This document shows, piece after piece, positions 48,601 through 61,589 of a stretch of DNA of 64,000 bases. This DNA is from Prorocentrum cordatum. Its lineage: Eukaryota > Sar > Dinophyceae > Prorocentrales > Prorocentraceae. The stretch is taken from assembly GCA_963575745.1 (NCBI GenBank), contig CAUYUJ010016349.1, forward strand, positions 554,402 through 618,401, given 5' to 3'. The position numbers and the translations under genes were made by a program. Position 1 is the stretch's first letter. Each line of letters opens with the position of its first letter. A model generated the notes under the pieces. The model did no database searches. It saw nothing but the letters and a program-made list of their open reading frames with translations, and had not been told where the DNA came from.

Positions 48601-51600
48601 AACCAAGCCATACCACGCGCCTCCTCGTCGAGCGGCCTGACCAGTACAGGCTGCAATTTGGCATCGTTTGGTATCTCTTGGAAGCGAGGGTGGTCAAAAG
48701 CGAGGTAGGTTTGTTTTCCCCATAAAGAGGGGGGGTGCTGACTGGGGGGGCGGGATATTCTGGCGCGGGCCACGATATTTCCACGTATTTCATGGCGCCT
48801 CTTCTTATTCCATTGCGTCCCTGCACCCCCCCACCGCTGGGCCGATCACAGGCCGCCGGCCATGATTTTCGCCCCCCCCGCCCCTCCCCTTGGACGCCCC
48901 CTTCTTGGCCGCCCCCGAGAAATAGATACGGAAAGATTGGGTACAACGACGAGCAGCAGTCCCTGCTAATTTTGAATTGGACTCGCTGTCCGCGCCGCCA
49001 CGAACGTTGTGCACTGAAGACAAACAGCCGCCTGCCCAACAGCGGCCGCTGTTGGTTTGGGACGGCATTTGTTGTTGGGTATTGTACCCATGTTTTCCGT
49101 ACCCATTTCGGGCGTCCAAAATGCACGGGCTCGCACCCAGTGCGTGTTCGCCATGGGGGGAACGGGTCCGAAGGGTCGAGTAGGGGATCGATTACAGAAT
49201 TGATGTACCCCGAAAGTGTTTTTCTCGACGAGTCCATGAACAAGGCGTGGGATGGTCGCTCTACGAACAGTCGGCGAGAAGATCAATTCAGGACGAACAA
49301 GCGGTCCTGGGGGGAGGCCCCGAGGGTCCAGGACCCGTTTCCCTCAGGACATTTTTCTCCCATATGATAAGGCTTGCACCCGGCGCGTGTTCGCCTAGTT
49401 CGAGCGTTTTTTCAGTTCAGATTCTGGCAGGTTTGCTTGCATGGCATTCTCCCCCCCCCCCTCCCCATTCCACCGCCTATTCGAACAGCGCCGGGCCGAC
49501 GAGGCGTGCGTGAGGTCCAGATTGCCCTCTGGGCCTCGCCACGACCCCCCCCCTCGCGCAAGCAAGCCTGCCGGAGTCTGCTGAACAACTATCTCTTTCG
49601 GCCCTGCTCAGGAGGGGACGAAACACACAGACACAATTAATCCTCCACTCCCAGAAAATATGGGAAAATATGGGAAGTGGGGGGGAAGACAGAAACCCAG
49701 AAAATATGGGAAAATATAGGGAATATTTTTATTTGTGTGTATTTATTTGTGTGTTTGTGGGCCCCTTCACCTGCAGGACCACTGCAGAACGACCCAGCTC
49801 GAGAAGCGCCGCAGAGAGATGGGGCCCGAGGCTCCGGATGCGGCAGGTTCGCGCCGTGTTCACTCGGCGCCGACCCCGCCGCGGGCGTTCACGGTTGAAC
49901 GCCGCCAGAATCCCAGAATCGGCCAACATTCAGGAGGGAAAGAAACACACAGACACAATTAATCGTCGACTCCCAGGAAAATATGCAAAAATATGGGAAG
50001 TGGTGGGGAAGACAAAAACCCAGAAAATATGGGAAAATATGGAGGATATTTTTATTTGTGTGTATTTATTTGTGTGTTCCAGTTCCCCTTCAAACATGGA
50101 GAATCTTGGCGATCGACCAGCCGACGATCGTGCAAGGTTGAAAGATCCACGCAGTGTCACCAAAGCCGTCGCCGAAGTCGTCACGACCCGAACCTTCCTT
50201 TTCGCGTCCCAGCTCCAATTTTTAGGTGCGTGGGCCCCGGAGGTCTGAACCACATCCCTGGAGCAGCTTTTTCATCCTTAGTCGTTTCTTCACGGTCCCA
50301 GGGCCCGTGGAGGGCCCGCGGAAGCCAGATAACTAGCCCAAAACCAGCCGCTCAAATTTTTTTCGGAGCCTCGGATCTCTGGGATGCTGCAATTTTTCCG
50401 CAACTTCGGGTCTCAGGTTGGACGGGGCTGTGACGAGTCTAAATCCGTTCCAGAGCGTTCTAGAACGCTCTCGGAGCGCTCCGGAACGCTCTGACAAGGC
50501 CGCGGCGCCCGAGGGACATCCTCCAGAGCTGCCAGATCTCAGAGATTCCCGATTGATCCGCACCCGAGTTTGTCCTCGTCCTGGCCTCGTCTTTTGCGTT
50601 GGTTGCATCTACTGAGGACTTCGTCTGTCTACAAAATTCGTATCTCTTCTTGTGCCTGGCGCGGGCTCGATGCAGACTCCATGCGAATCTGGCGTACAGT
50701 TTCGACACGGAGTCGACGTGGATTCGACGAGTCCGACATGGATTTGACATAGACTCGACGCGGATAGGGACGCGACGGGACAGACAAAGTCCCTCTCGTC
50801 TTGGCCTTAAGTCGGGCATGTCCACAGGAGGAATATCCAATAATAATCAAAACATAGTCTGGCGACGATGATTCATGCTCTTTTGACTACTTTTGCATAT
50901 GTGCCTGTATGTGCTTCATTCGTCTACCAAAGACCCGCCTGTAGGAGGACATGCCCGACCTAACTCGAGAGGGCCGCGCCGCGCGAGCGCGCGCACTTCT
51001 TTTCTTTACACCATCGCGGAGGGGCCCAGCGGCAGGCGAAGAAGCGACCGACGCCGAGGAGGAGGAGGTCGCCCTGACCGGGCTGGGGGCGCGAGGGAAG
51101 GCAGGCGGCAAGGGTTATGTCGGGCGTGTCCCCCTACAGGGGGATTTTCGACGAAAACAGAAATTACCCCAAAAATACCCCAAAAAGGTCAGCAAATATC
51201 TAAACACATAGTCCCAGACTATTCTTGGACCATTTTTCTATTATTTTTTGGCGTATTTTTATTTTTCGTAAAAATCTCCTTGTAGGGGGACGCGCCCGAC
51301 ATGAGGCAAGGGGGGGGGGGGCAGGGCGCCCGCGAGGCCCCGCCCGGCGGGCGCATGGCATGGGCGGCCCAGGCCCCGGCGGCGCGCCGCGCGCGGCCGC
51401 CGAGGACGCGGGCCTGGCCGAGCTCGACGGCCTCGCGCCCGCGGCGCCGGAGGCCCGCGCCGCCGCCGCCCGGGCCATCGGCCCGGCGACCTCCGGGGGA
51501 GGAAAGTCCTCTCCTTCCTGCTGCTGCTGCTGCTGCTGCTGCTCCTCCTCCTCCTCCTCCTCCCCTCCTCCTCTCCTCCTCCTCTCCTCCTCCTCCTCCT

Positions 51601-54600
51601 CCTCCTCCTCCTCCTCCTCCTCCTCCTCTCCTCCTCCTCCTCCTCCTCCTCCTCCTCCTCCTCCTCCCTTTCTTCCTCCCTTTCCTCCTCCCGTTCCTCC
51701 TCTTCACCTTTTCCTCCTCCCTTTCCTCCTCTTCCTTTTCCTCCTTCTCCTCCCCTTCCTTCTCCTCCTCCTCCTCCTCCTTCTCCTCCTCCTCCTCCTA
51801 AAATCTAGGCACCCCGGATGGGGTCCCGCGGATGGGCTCCCGTGGTGACCGCCTTAGCCCTCCAGCGTTGACACCAACATTTGGCCCTGGTTTGTCCTAA
51901 AAATCGTGTGGGAAGCTGGCCCAGATTTCTGGTTTTCTGTTCAGGCTTCCGGTTGCAGCAGGTGGGGTTGGAGGATCCCACCGCATCGCCGATGCATCGC
52001 CGATGCATCGGCGACGCGGCTCGACGTGGATCCCGATGTTCTCTACGCCAACGTCGCCGATGCATCGCCGATGCATTGCCGATGCATCGTGGTGCATCGG
52101 CGATGCGGCGCGAGCCTCCGACCCCATCTACCCATCGGTAGTTGGAAGTAGTTATTCTTAGAGTCCCATGTTCGAGCCTACTTCAAACGCCTTCCTACTT
52201 CAATGATCGAGTGGCTTCACCTTTTCCATCCTCTTCGGGGGGCCGGCGGACACCCAAACTACTTTCAACGCCTTGCTACTTCATGTTTCTACCTACTTCT
52301 TCCGACCTCTGGGCACTCCGACCCCATCCGGGAGGTTTCTTCTCTGGCAAGGGCACCGATGCCGTTGCTCGTCCTGGAGAGCCCTCGCCGCAACGGCCGG
52401 ATCCTCCTCGGGACTCGGAGAAATCCGCGCGGACCTCCGAGTTTTTATGTTTATGATACTTTCTGTTCCCCTAGCGAGGAGGTCCACGATGCCTCCCCGA
52501 GCTGGAGGCTGGGGGGGCCTCGAGCGAGAGGAGGGGGGGGGGGGTCGCACCACCTGGGAGACCCCCTCTGCCCCCTTTCTCTCCTCGCATCTCCTCGCCC
52601 TTGTGGTGCTTTGTGGTCGCCCTTCCTCGCGCCTACGGGAGCGGCCCGCGGAGCTTGTTGTGGCGGCGTCGGCACGGTTTTCTGTTCCCCCCAGGAGCTG
52701 CTGTGGCCGCCGCGGCCGCCGGACGCGCTGGAGGGCCTGGTCGGCGCGGGGGCAGGGGCCGCGGGGGGAGGAGGAGGGGGAGAAGAAGGAGGAGGAGGAG
52801 GAGGTGGAGGAGGAGGAGGCGGAGGAGGAGGAGGAGGAAAGGGAGGAGGAGGCGGATGAGGCGGAGGAGGAGGCGGAGGAGGAGGAGGAAAGGGAGGCGG
52901 AGGCGCAGGAGGAGGAGGAGGAGGAGGCGGAAGAGTGAGGAGTAGTAATACTAACACGAAGACCACTATCAAGGAGAGGAAGAAGACAATCACACAACGA
53001 AATAATAATGTTGTTTTTGAGACCAAAACGCAAAACATATTAAGAATGATCCTAAGCAAGACATCCCCAGCGGGTGGGGTGGAGGTGCACGTTGCGCGGT
53101 CCATACTTCCTCCCTCCTCCATCGTTCCACCGTTTCTCCGGTTTGCCTCAGCCATCTTGTTGAATCGGGTCTTCGTCTTGAGTCAGCAGGGGCCCGCGTC
53201 CTCACTCCTTCCTTCCCCCCTCTCTCCCTCACCCTCGTCACCATCATCGGTAGCATCCCGGCCTTTCCTTTTGGCACACACCCTCGCTCGTTTCGTGGCC
53301 CGATCGGGAGTCCCATCGAAGGCCTCAGGGGCTGCGTTCGCATGCGACCCTGCTTTTCGTGTCAGTACACACGGTTCGTGACCCCATATACAGCTCCACC
53401 GAAGGCCCCAGTGCCTGCGTTCGCATGCGTCCCCGCTGTTTATGCCGGCACTCCCAACACACTCTTCGTGGCCCAATAGGGAGCTCCACCGAAGGCCCCA
53501 GTGCTTGCGTTCGCATGCGCCCTCGCATTTCATGTCGGGACACGCCCCACACGTTCTGCGGCCCCACCACGGGGCTCCCCCTGCGTCCCACCTGCCTTTT
53601 CGTATTCAAGCCCGCATACGGTTGTCTTGTTCACGATGATGTTTTTACCTAACAGCGAAGACTGATAGGTTTCTAGTGGGGTCAAAAGAAAGCATCTTGA
53701 CGCCCCAGGGGGGTCCAGGCAGGATCCAGGGAGAAGCCGCGGAAGTCGATTTAGGCAAACAGTTACACACTTCGTGGTCTTCGAGGTCCCAGAACTCCAT
53801 TCCTGGGCATGATTTTGAATGCCCGGAAGCAACTGTAGGCCACTTCGTGCTCTTCGAGTTCCCAGAACTCCATTCCCGGGCCACATTTTGAATGCCCGAA
53901 GCCAACTGTAGGCCACTTCGTGCTCTTCGAGTTCCCAGAACTCCACTCCCGGGCCACATTTTGAATGCCCGGAGCCAACTGTAGGCCACTTCGTGGTCTT
54001 CGAGTTCCCAGATCTCCATTCCTGGGCATGATTTTGAATGCCCGGAGCCAACTGTAGGCCACTTCGTGTTCTTCGAGTTCCCAGAACTCCATTCCCGGGC
54101 CACATTTTGAATGCTGAGGCAGGCTGATGCTGAGGCAGGCTGAGGCTGAGGCAGGCTGAGGCTGAGGCCGAGGCTGAAGGCACTGAGGCTGAGGCTGCAG
54201 GCTGAGGCTGAGGCTGAGGCAGGCTGAGGCTGAGGCTGAGGCAGGCTGAGGCTGAGGCTGATGCAGGCTGAGGCTGAGGAGCTGCTGAGGCAGGCTGAGG
54301 CTGAGGCTGAGGCTGAGGCTGAGGCAGGCTGAGGCTGAGGCTGAGGCTGCAGGCTGAGGCTGAGGCTGAGGCTGAAGGCAGACTGAGGCTGAGGCTGCTG
54401 AGCAGGCTGAGGCTGAGGCTGAGGCAGGCTGATGCTGAGGCAGGCTGAGGCTGAGGCTGAGGCTGATGCAGGCTGAGGCTGAGGCAGGCTGAGGCTGAGG
54501 CCGAGGCTGAGGCAGACTGAGGCTGAGGCTGAAGCAGGCTGAGGCTGAGGCTGAGGCAGGCTGAGGCTGAGGCTGAGGCAGGCTGATGCTGAGGCAGGCT

Positions 54601-57600
54601 GAGGCTGAGGCTGAGGCTGATGCAGGCTGAGGCTGAGGCAGGCTGAGGCTGAGGCCGAGGCTGAAGGCAGACTGAGGCTGAGGCTGAAGCAGGCTGAGGC
54701 TGAGGCTGAGGCTGAGGCTGAGGCTGAGGCTGAGGCAGGCTGATGCTGAGGCAGGCTGAGGCTGAGGCTGAGGCTGATGCAGGCTGAGGCTGAGGCAGGC
54801 TGAGGCTGAGGCCGAGGCTGAAGGCAGACTGAGGCTGAGGCTGAAGCAGGCTGAGGCTGAGGCTGAGGCAGGCTGAGGCTGAGGCTGAGGCAGGCTGATG
54901 CTGAGGCAGGCTGAGGCTGAGGCTGAGGCTGATGCAGGGCTGAGGCTGAGGCAGGCTGAGGCTGAGGCCGAGGCTGAAGGCAGATTGAGGCTGAGGCTGA
55001 AGGCAGGCTGGGGCTGAGGCTGAGGCTGGCTGAGGCTGAGGCTGAGGCAGGCTGAGGCTGAGGCAGGCTGAGGCTGAGGCAGGCTGAGGCTGAGGCTGAG
55101 GCTGAGGCAGGCTCAGGCTGAGGCAGCCTGAGGCTGAGGCCGAGGCTGCAGGCAGACTGAGGCGCAGGCTGAGGCTGAGGCTGAGGCAGGCGGAGGCTGA
55201 GGCTGAGGCTGAGGCAGGCTGATGCTGAGGCAGGCTGAGGCTGAGGCTGAGGCTGAGGCTGAGGCTGGGTTTGATGCAGGCTGAGGCTGGGGCAGGCTGA
55301 GGCTGAGGCCGAGGCCGACGGCAGACTGAGGCTGAGGCTGAAGCAGGCGGAGGCTGAGGCAGAGGCAGGCTGAGGCTAAGGCTGAGGCAGGCTGATGCTG
55401 AGGCAGGCTGAGGCTGAGGCTGAGGCTGATGCAGGGTGAGGCTGAGGCAGGCTGAGACTGAGGCTGAGGCTGAAGGCAGACTGATGTTGAGGCTGAAGCA
55501 GGCTGAGGCTGAGGCAGGCTGAGGCTGAGGCAGGCTGAGGCTGAGGCTGAGGCTGAGGCTGAGGCAGGCTGAGGCTGAGGCTGTGACCGCGACTGCCGTT
55601 GCCACTGCGACTGCCATCGCGAATGCGACTACGACTGCGAGAACAGCAGAATCCTACAACAGGATGCTCATCTGAATCTTAAGGGGAATGCTTCCAGATA
55701 TGCTCCTACACATCGCTGTTAGGTTGCTTTGCCGGGATCATTTTTCCATCCTGTTCTGGAAGATCCGGCCGGTCCCTTTCCGGCGGTTCATAGTGGCGCA
55801 GATGGCCGCGCCTCTTCCACCTCCACCTCCTCCTTCTTCGTCGTCTCCCCGAGTTGCTAGCCCGCCGCTCTGCGGGTGCGGCTGATCTGTAGTTTGTGGC
55901 GCGAGCTTTTGCCATGCTGACGCCGCGGCGGAGGCCCAGATCTCCGACGATCTCATGTTTGCCCATGCCGGCGTCTTGCCTCAACTTCGTCCTTTGGGCC
56001 CCTTGATCGGGCCCCGGTCCCATCAAGCCTAGGGCTGTGACGAAACATACGGCCGAGACTTTTGCTGAGCGCGTGGCCCCAGTGGTCCTGGCCCACACCG
56101 CTGCGGAGCGTGACACGCTGACCATATCCCCGTCGCCGAGTGTCCACGTCTCGGGCTTGTCCCGGTCCCCTGCCCCCCACGGCGTGGCGCCACACGCTAT
56201 CAGCTTGCAGGGCGTAGCGTGTCGCTTGGGCCGCCGCTGCGACACGCTGGGTAACAGATCCATGCTATAATTAAGGCGGGCATGTGCCCCTGCAGGAGGA
56301 ATATACAGTAATAGTAAGACAATTGTTATGGGATGTTGTTTTTTTGTTTTTCTTTTTTTGCTATTTTCGAAGATGTCTTGACTATTCTCATTCTTCTTTA
56401 AGAATCCGCCTGTAAGAGGACATGCCCGACTTAATGTATAACCTCCAGTAAGTAGAGCGGTCGGGACGTCTGGGCCGCAAAAAGTCAGATCGTCGGATGT
56501 CTGGGGATGACGCTCCTTATTCCCAGAGGCTGTGTCAGGGGCCCCAGGGGCACCGTGTGCGGAGGCGCGATCGAGCCTTCCCTTCCCCAGGCGCTGGGGA
56601 CTATTCCGTGTCGATTTGGCGAGGACCTGCCATTCGAGAAGGGGATCGATTACAGAGTTGATTTACCCCAAACTTGGTTTTCCCGTTGAGCCCACGAACA
56701 ATACGTGGAATTGTTCGTACATCTACAAAGATTATGCGTCGTTCTTCGTAGACGAAACGAATACAACAACTTTGGGACATATCAACTGTGCAGTTTATTT
56801 CCCACTCGACCCATGCGCACCCGCCAGTCAGGAATTCGTTTGTTCTTCCTTCGGGGCCGGTGTCGGGAGGTCGCGAGCAGGCGCACCACTGCCTCGCGCG
56901 CCCCAGGCTGTGGACGACGCGAGTTCCACGGAGGTTGCCTCTTTTCATCCTCTGGCGCGTACCCCGCTGGCAGCGCTCGGGCGTGCGCAGTTTCCTCGGC
57001 GCGGAGCATCGAGCAGCATCCTGGATCATCTTCTTGCGGAAAGCACGCGCGCGAAATCGAGGCATGCACGGGGAATGGACGTCCGAGCCATGGCAAGACC
57101 CTCGCTTGCCCGGGCCCCCCGCCCAAAAGGTTACAGTACCCATCGGTCGTTGAAACTAGGTATTTTGGATTCCCGGATTCCAATCTGCCTTTAGCAATTT
57201 CCTGCTTCAGCGATCGAGTGGCTTCACACTTTCCGACCTCCTCGGGTGGCGGACGGAACCCAATCTGTTGTCAACGCCTTCCCACGTCATGCTTCTGCCC
57301 ACTTCTTCCAACCCGATGGGTAGCGATCGGACGCGGGGAGGGGGGCCTCGACACCCCGCCGCATGCTGGCGCCCGCGCGCGGGCTGTGGCGATCGCAGCG
57401 CACCCCCGCCCCGACGTGCCCCACCTCGCTCGAGCGCTGCCGTGGCCCAGCGCCGCAACCCGCCCCCCCCCCCCCCCTCTCAGGGCAGCGACCGCTACCC
57501 GAACTGAGACCAGCAGAATCAGAGGAACTCTTTCGGATCAATTTCTCCCCTGCAGTCCTCCAGATTTTGCTCGTATGCCACACCCTCTGTGAAGATGCAA

Positions 57601-60600
57601 CTTCTGAGATAGGCGCTCCTGTTTTCCGTACGTCGCCTGAGACTCAAGGGCCCTGGGAGCCGCAACGTTTACGGATAAGAAACAAGTGAGACGAGGGGCA
57701 AACGCTGGGCCATCCAGCACTCTCGCTTTCACACCCTCCCTGCCCCAGTCGGATTCCACCGCCCGGGGCCACCTTCACCATAGAAAAAAACACGCCCCAG
57801 GGAGGGAATGTTCCCGGATAGCTCGTAGAGAGCTACGAGGGTTTCATATTCAGAAGCCAGAGCCGCAGGGTAGCCCCGGAGGTCGTTCCGGCTTCCGGCA
57901 GGAAGCCTCGGCGCGAGTCGCTTGAGCCGGAAACGGGTCCCGAGAGGCCTGTTCTTAGCGTTTCCCAATACGCGTGCCCAGAAGCTCTCCAGAAGGTCCT
58001 TCGCAAGCTCTCTCCAGGTCCTTCCAGGGTCCTTCGACGAGCCTTGTCACGCCCTTCGAGTGCCTTGCTGTCCGGCTTTTGGATCCCACAAGTTGTATAC
58101 CAGGTTTTGGATCCCACAAGTTGTATACCAGGCTTGGTCCCACAAGTTGTATACAGGATTTTCGACGAACAATAAAAAATACCAAACAAAATACACCAAA
58201 AAGGTTACAAACTACTCAAAACATAGTCCCCATACTACTTTTGGACAATTTGTTTTTTATTATTTTTGGGGCATTCTTTATTTTTCGTTGAAAATCCCCC
58301 TGTAGGGGGACAGGCCCGACTTAATACCAGGCCCTTCGGGTGCCTTGCTGTCCGGCTTTTGTCGGAGGTGGACAGACCTCCTACCCCTGACACGTCGATC
58401 AGCGAATTGGCCGTTTTCGGTCTGCGAGAGGGTGCCGCGGCCGTCCTTTTCCAGGGCTGCGCCCGCCAGATTTGGGCCCGAGGTCGTTTTCACTAAACCA
58501 CGATTTGCTAAAGGGGGTTCTGTCGGGGGAGCGTAAGACCCGGGTTTGCCAGGACTCGGGTTCGCCGTCGTTTTTTGACGACCGCGCCTCGGATTTTGAC
58601 GAGGAGGAGTTTCGTGGGATGTCTGCAGCGGGAGGCCTCGTCAAAATGCAGGCTCGGCCTCGTCATTTTTTTGACGACCTCGTCGGGGATCTCCGAGCCC
58701 CCTGTACCCAGGTCTTACGTCCCCCCGATTCTGTCCATCTCCGATTTTGGATCCCGCAAGTTGTTCACCCGGCCCCCGCTCGCCCCCCGGGGCTCTCCGG
58801 GGGGGAAGAACAGTACATCGCTCGCCGCCAGGAGCGCCGCCTCCTCCTCCTCCTCGTCCTCCTCCTCCTCCTCCTCCTCCTCCTCCTCCTCCTCCTCCTC
58901 CTCCTCCTCCTCCTCCCTCCTCCCTCCTCCTCCTCCTCCTCCTCCTCGGGCGGCTGCAGGTCCGCCCCCGCGGGCTCCACGAGGGCGCCGTGGCCCCCGA
59001 GCTCCTGGCGGCGCTCTGGCGCTCCCGCGCGCCCGAGGAGCGCGCGTTGCGCGGTCTGTGCACGCGCCGCCGCGGCGTCCCTTGGGCCAGGCAGGGCTCC
59101 TGTCGCTTCCTCCGCATTCGGTTTCGACGGCCTCCGCTTCCGATTCGCTTCGACTCGGGGTCCCGATCTGGGCTCCGAGTCCTCACTGGATCTGTGCACG
59201 CGCCGCCGCGGCGTCCCTTGGCCAGGCAGGGCTCCTGTCTCGGGCCAGGCGAAAGGGGTGGATTTGGAAAGGGGGGGGTACGAAATTTGCTGCATGCAGC
59301 CGCTTTCGGCTTCCCCGAGGGGCCCGTTCCTCGATACGTAGCCGCCTCTGGCGCCGGGAGGCGCCGGGAAAATCAGCTACGTGGGATGATTCTCAAACCC
59401 CCCCTTTGCTATCCCCTCCTTTCGCCCGACCCGAATGTCGATTCCTCCGAATTCGGTTTCGACGGCTTCCGATTTCAATTCGCTTCGACTCGGGGTCCCG
59501 ATCTGGGCTCCGAGCTCTCACTGGACGCGTATGCGAGCCTGCCGAACTCCGCCGATTCGACTCTTCCCGACTCGGCTGCCGATTTCCGCCGAGCCGATTC
59601 GTGCCGATCGCCGATCCGACTGTCTCGGGCCAGGCGAAAGGGGTGGATTGGGAAAGGGGGGGGCACGAAATTTGCTGCATGCAGCTGGTTTCGGCTTCGC
59701 CGAGGGGCCCACTCCTCGATACGTAGCCGCCTCTGGCGCCGGGAGGCGCCGGGAAAATCAGCTACGTGGGATGATTCTCACCCCCCCCCTTTTGCTATCC
59801 CCCCCTTTCGCCCGACACGAATGTCGATTCCTCCGAATTCGGTTTCGACGGCTTCCGATTCCGATTCGATTCGACTTGGGGTCCCGATCCGGGCTCCGAG
59901 TTCTCACTGGACGCGTGCACGAGCCTGCCGACTTTTCCGCCGATTCGGCTTTTCCCGCCTCGGCTGCCGATCTCCGCCGAGCCGACTCGTGCCGATCGCC
60001 GATCCGGCTTGTCGATGCGAGTCTGGGCTCTTCGGCCCTGACGGCCTGGCCCGAGGAGCGGCGCACACTCGGCAGCAAAGCATGGGGGCCTTGTATGTTT
60101 CTCGCGCTTCCATCTTCAGAGCGCATTCTCGGGGCAAGTTATGCCCAGGCCCCCTTGCGATGTGACAGAAGTCACGACACAGCTTTTTGGCCATTCTCGG
60201 CCTCCGGGGGGCCCTCAGCGGGCCCCGGGAGCATCGAAACCTGGTCCCGGGGAAGCGGTCCAGACTTCTGGGGGCAGGCGTCGTGAACAAATCACGACGC
60301 CAGGGCTCGGGGGACGGCTCGAGCTCGAATCTACCTGCGCTTTGTGACGGGGGCGCGCCCTGGATGTTGACGGTCCAGCTGTCGCGGGATGTTTGCAGCG
60401 GGAGCTCGCATCCGATCTCAGACTGGGCTTCGTCGTCTTCATGATGGCCCCGCCCCGCAAGGCTAACCTGAGACCCCCGAACCCGAGTCTAACGACTCCC
60501 CGACATTAGCGCCGATCAGCGTCGGGCAATCGACTGAAGAGCTCTGGCGTAGCCTCGATGAGCGTCGGATTAGCGTCCAGCAGCGTCGACTTGCAAGAGC

Positions 60601-61555
60601 CAGCAAATCCTGGGAGTTTTGTACAGCCCCGCACTTCCGTCCCCAGAGCGCATTCTGGGAGAGGCCCAAGGCTCGAGTGCGCCAGAGCTCGGGCTTGTCG
60701 GCGCTTTGTGATGGGCGCAGCCGGGATGCTGGTGGTCCAGTTGTCGCGGGATGTGTGCAGCGGGAGCTCGCGTCAGATCGCAGACACTGGGCCTCGTCGT
60801 CTTCATGAGGTCCCCGTCAGGCCAGCCCGAGTCCCCCGAACCCGAGTCTTACGCCTCTCCGAGATGTCGCCGATCAGCGTCGGGCAATCGGATTAGCGTC
60901 CAGCAGCGTCCATGAGCAGCGCTGGCGTAGCCTCAATCCTCCTCCTGAAAGCCTCCCCCTTGCCCCTGAGGGGGGAGGGGGGGGAGGAAGGAGAGGAGGA
61001 GGAGGAGGAGGAGGAGGAGGGGAGGAGGAGGAGGAGGAGGAGGAGGAGGAGGAGGAAGAGGAGGAGGAGGAGGAGGAGGAGGAGGCCTCGATGAGCGTCG
61101 GGTTAGCGTCCAGCAGCGTCGACCCGCAGGAGCCGGCGAGATGGTATGGGAGGCTTCCACGTTTTGCCACAGGTCAGGAGGAAGACGAGAGCACATTCCT
61201 CCTCCTCCTCTTCCTTCCCCTCCTCCTCATCCTCCTCCTCTTCCTCCTTCTCCCCCTTCCTCCTTTCTCGTCCCACCTCCCCCTTTTCTTCCTCCTCCTC
61301 CTCCTCCACACATCATCGTCGATTCCACGGAACATCTGGGAACATGTGGGAAGTGGGCGGGAAGGCGACCATCCAGAACATATCGGGAACTATGGGGGGT
61401 TTTGAGATTTGCGTGTATCTGTTTGTGCGTCCCTGGGCTCTTCCAACAGAGCGGTGCACATGCCTCGCATGGCCAGGCCAGGAGGGCGTATAGGCACCGC
61501 TGCTTGGCCTGGCCAAGCCCCGAGAGATCCCACGTGTTGCGAAAGATTCGACATC

Positions 61556-61589
<34 letters not shown>

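Noticed and set aside
53530-55617. 695-codon open frame on the minus strand
   Set aside because: The GGCTGA minisatellite and 73-bp array read as Ser-Ala-Ser-Leu repeats; no non-repetitive domain.
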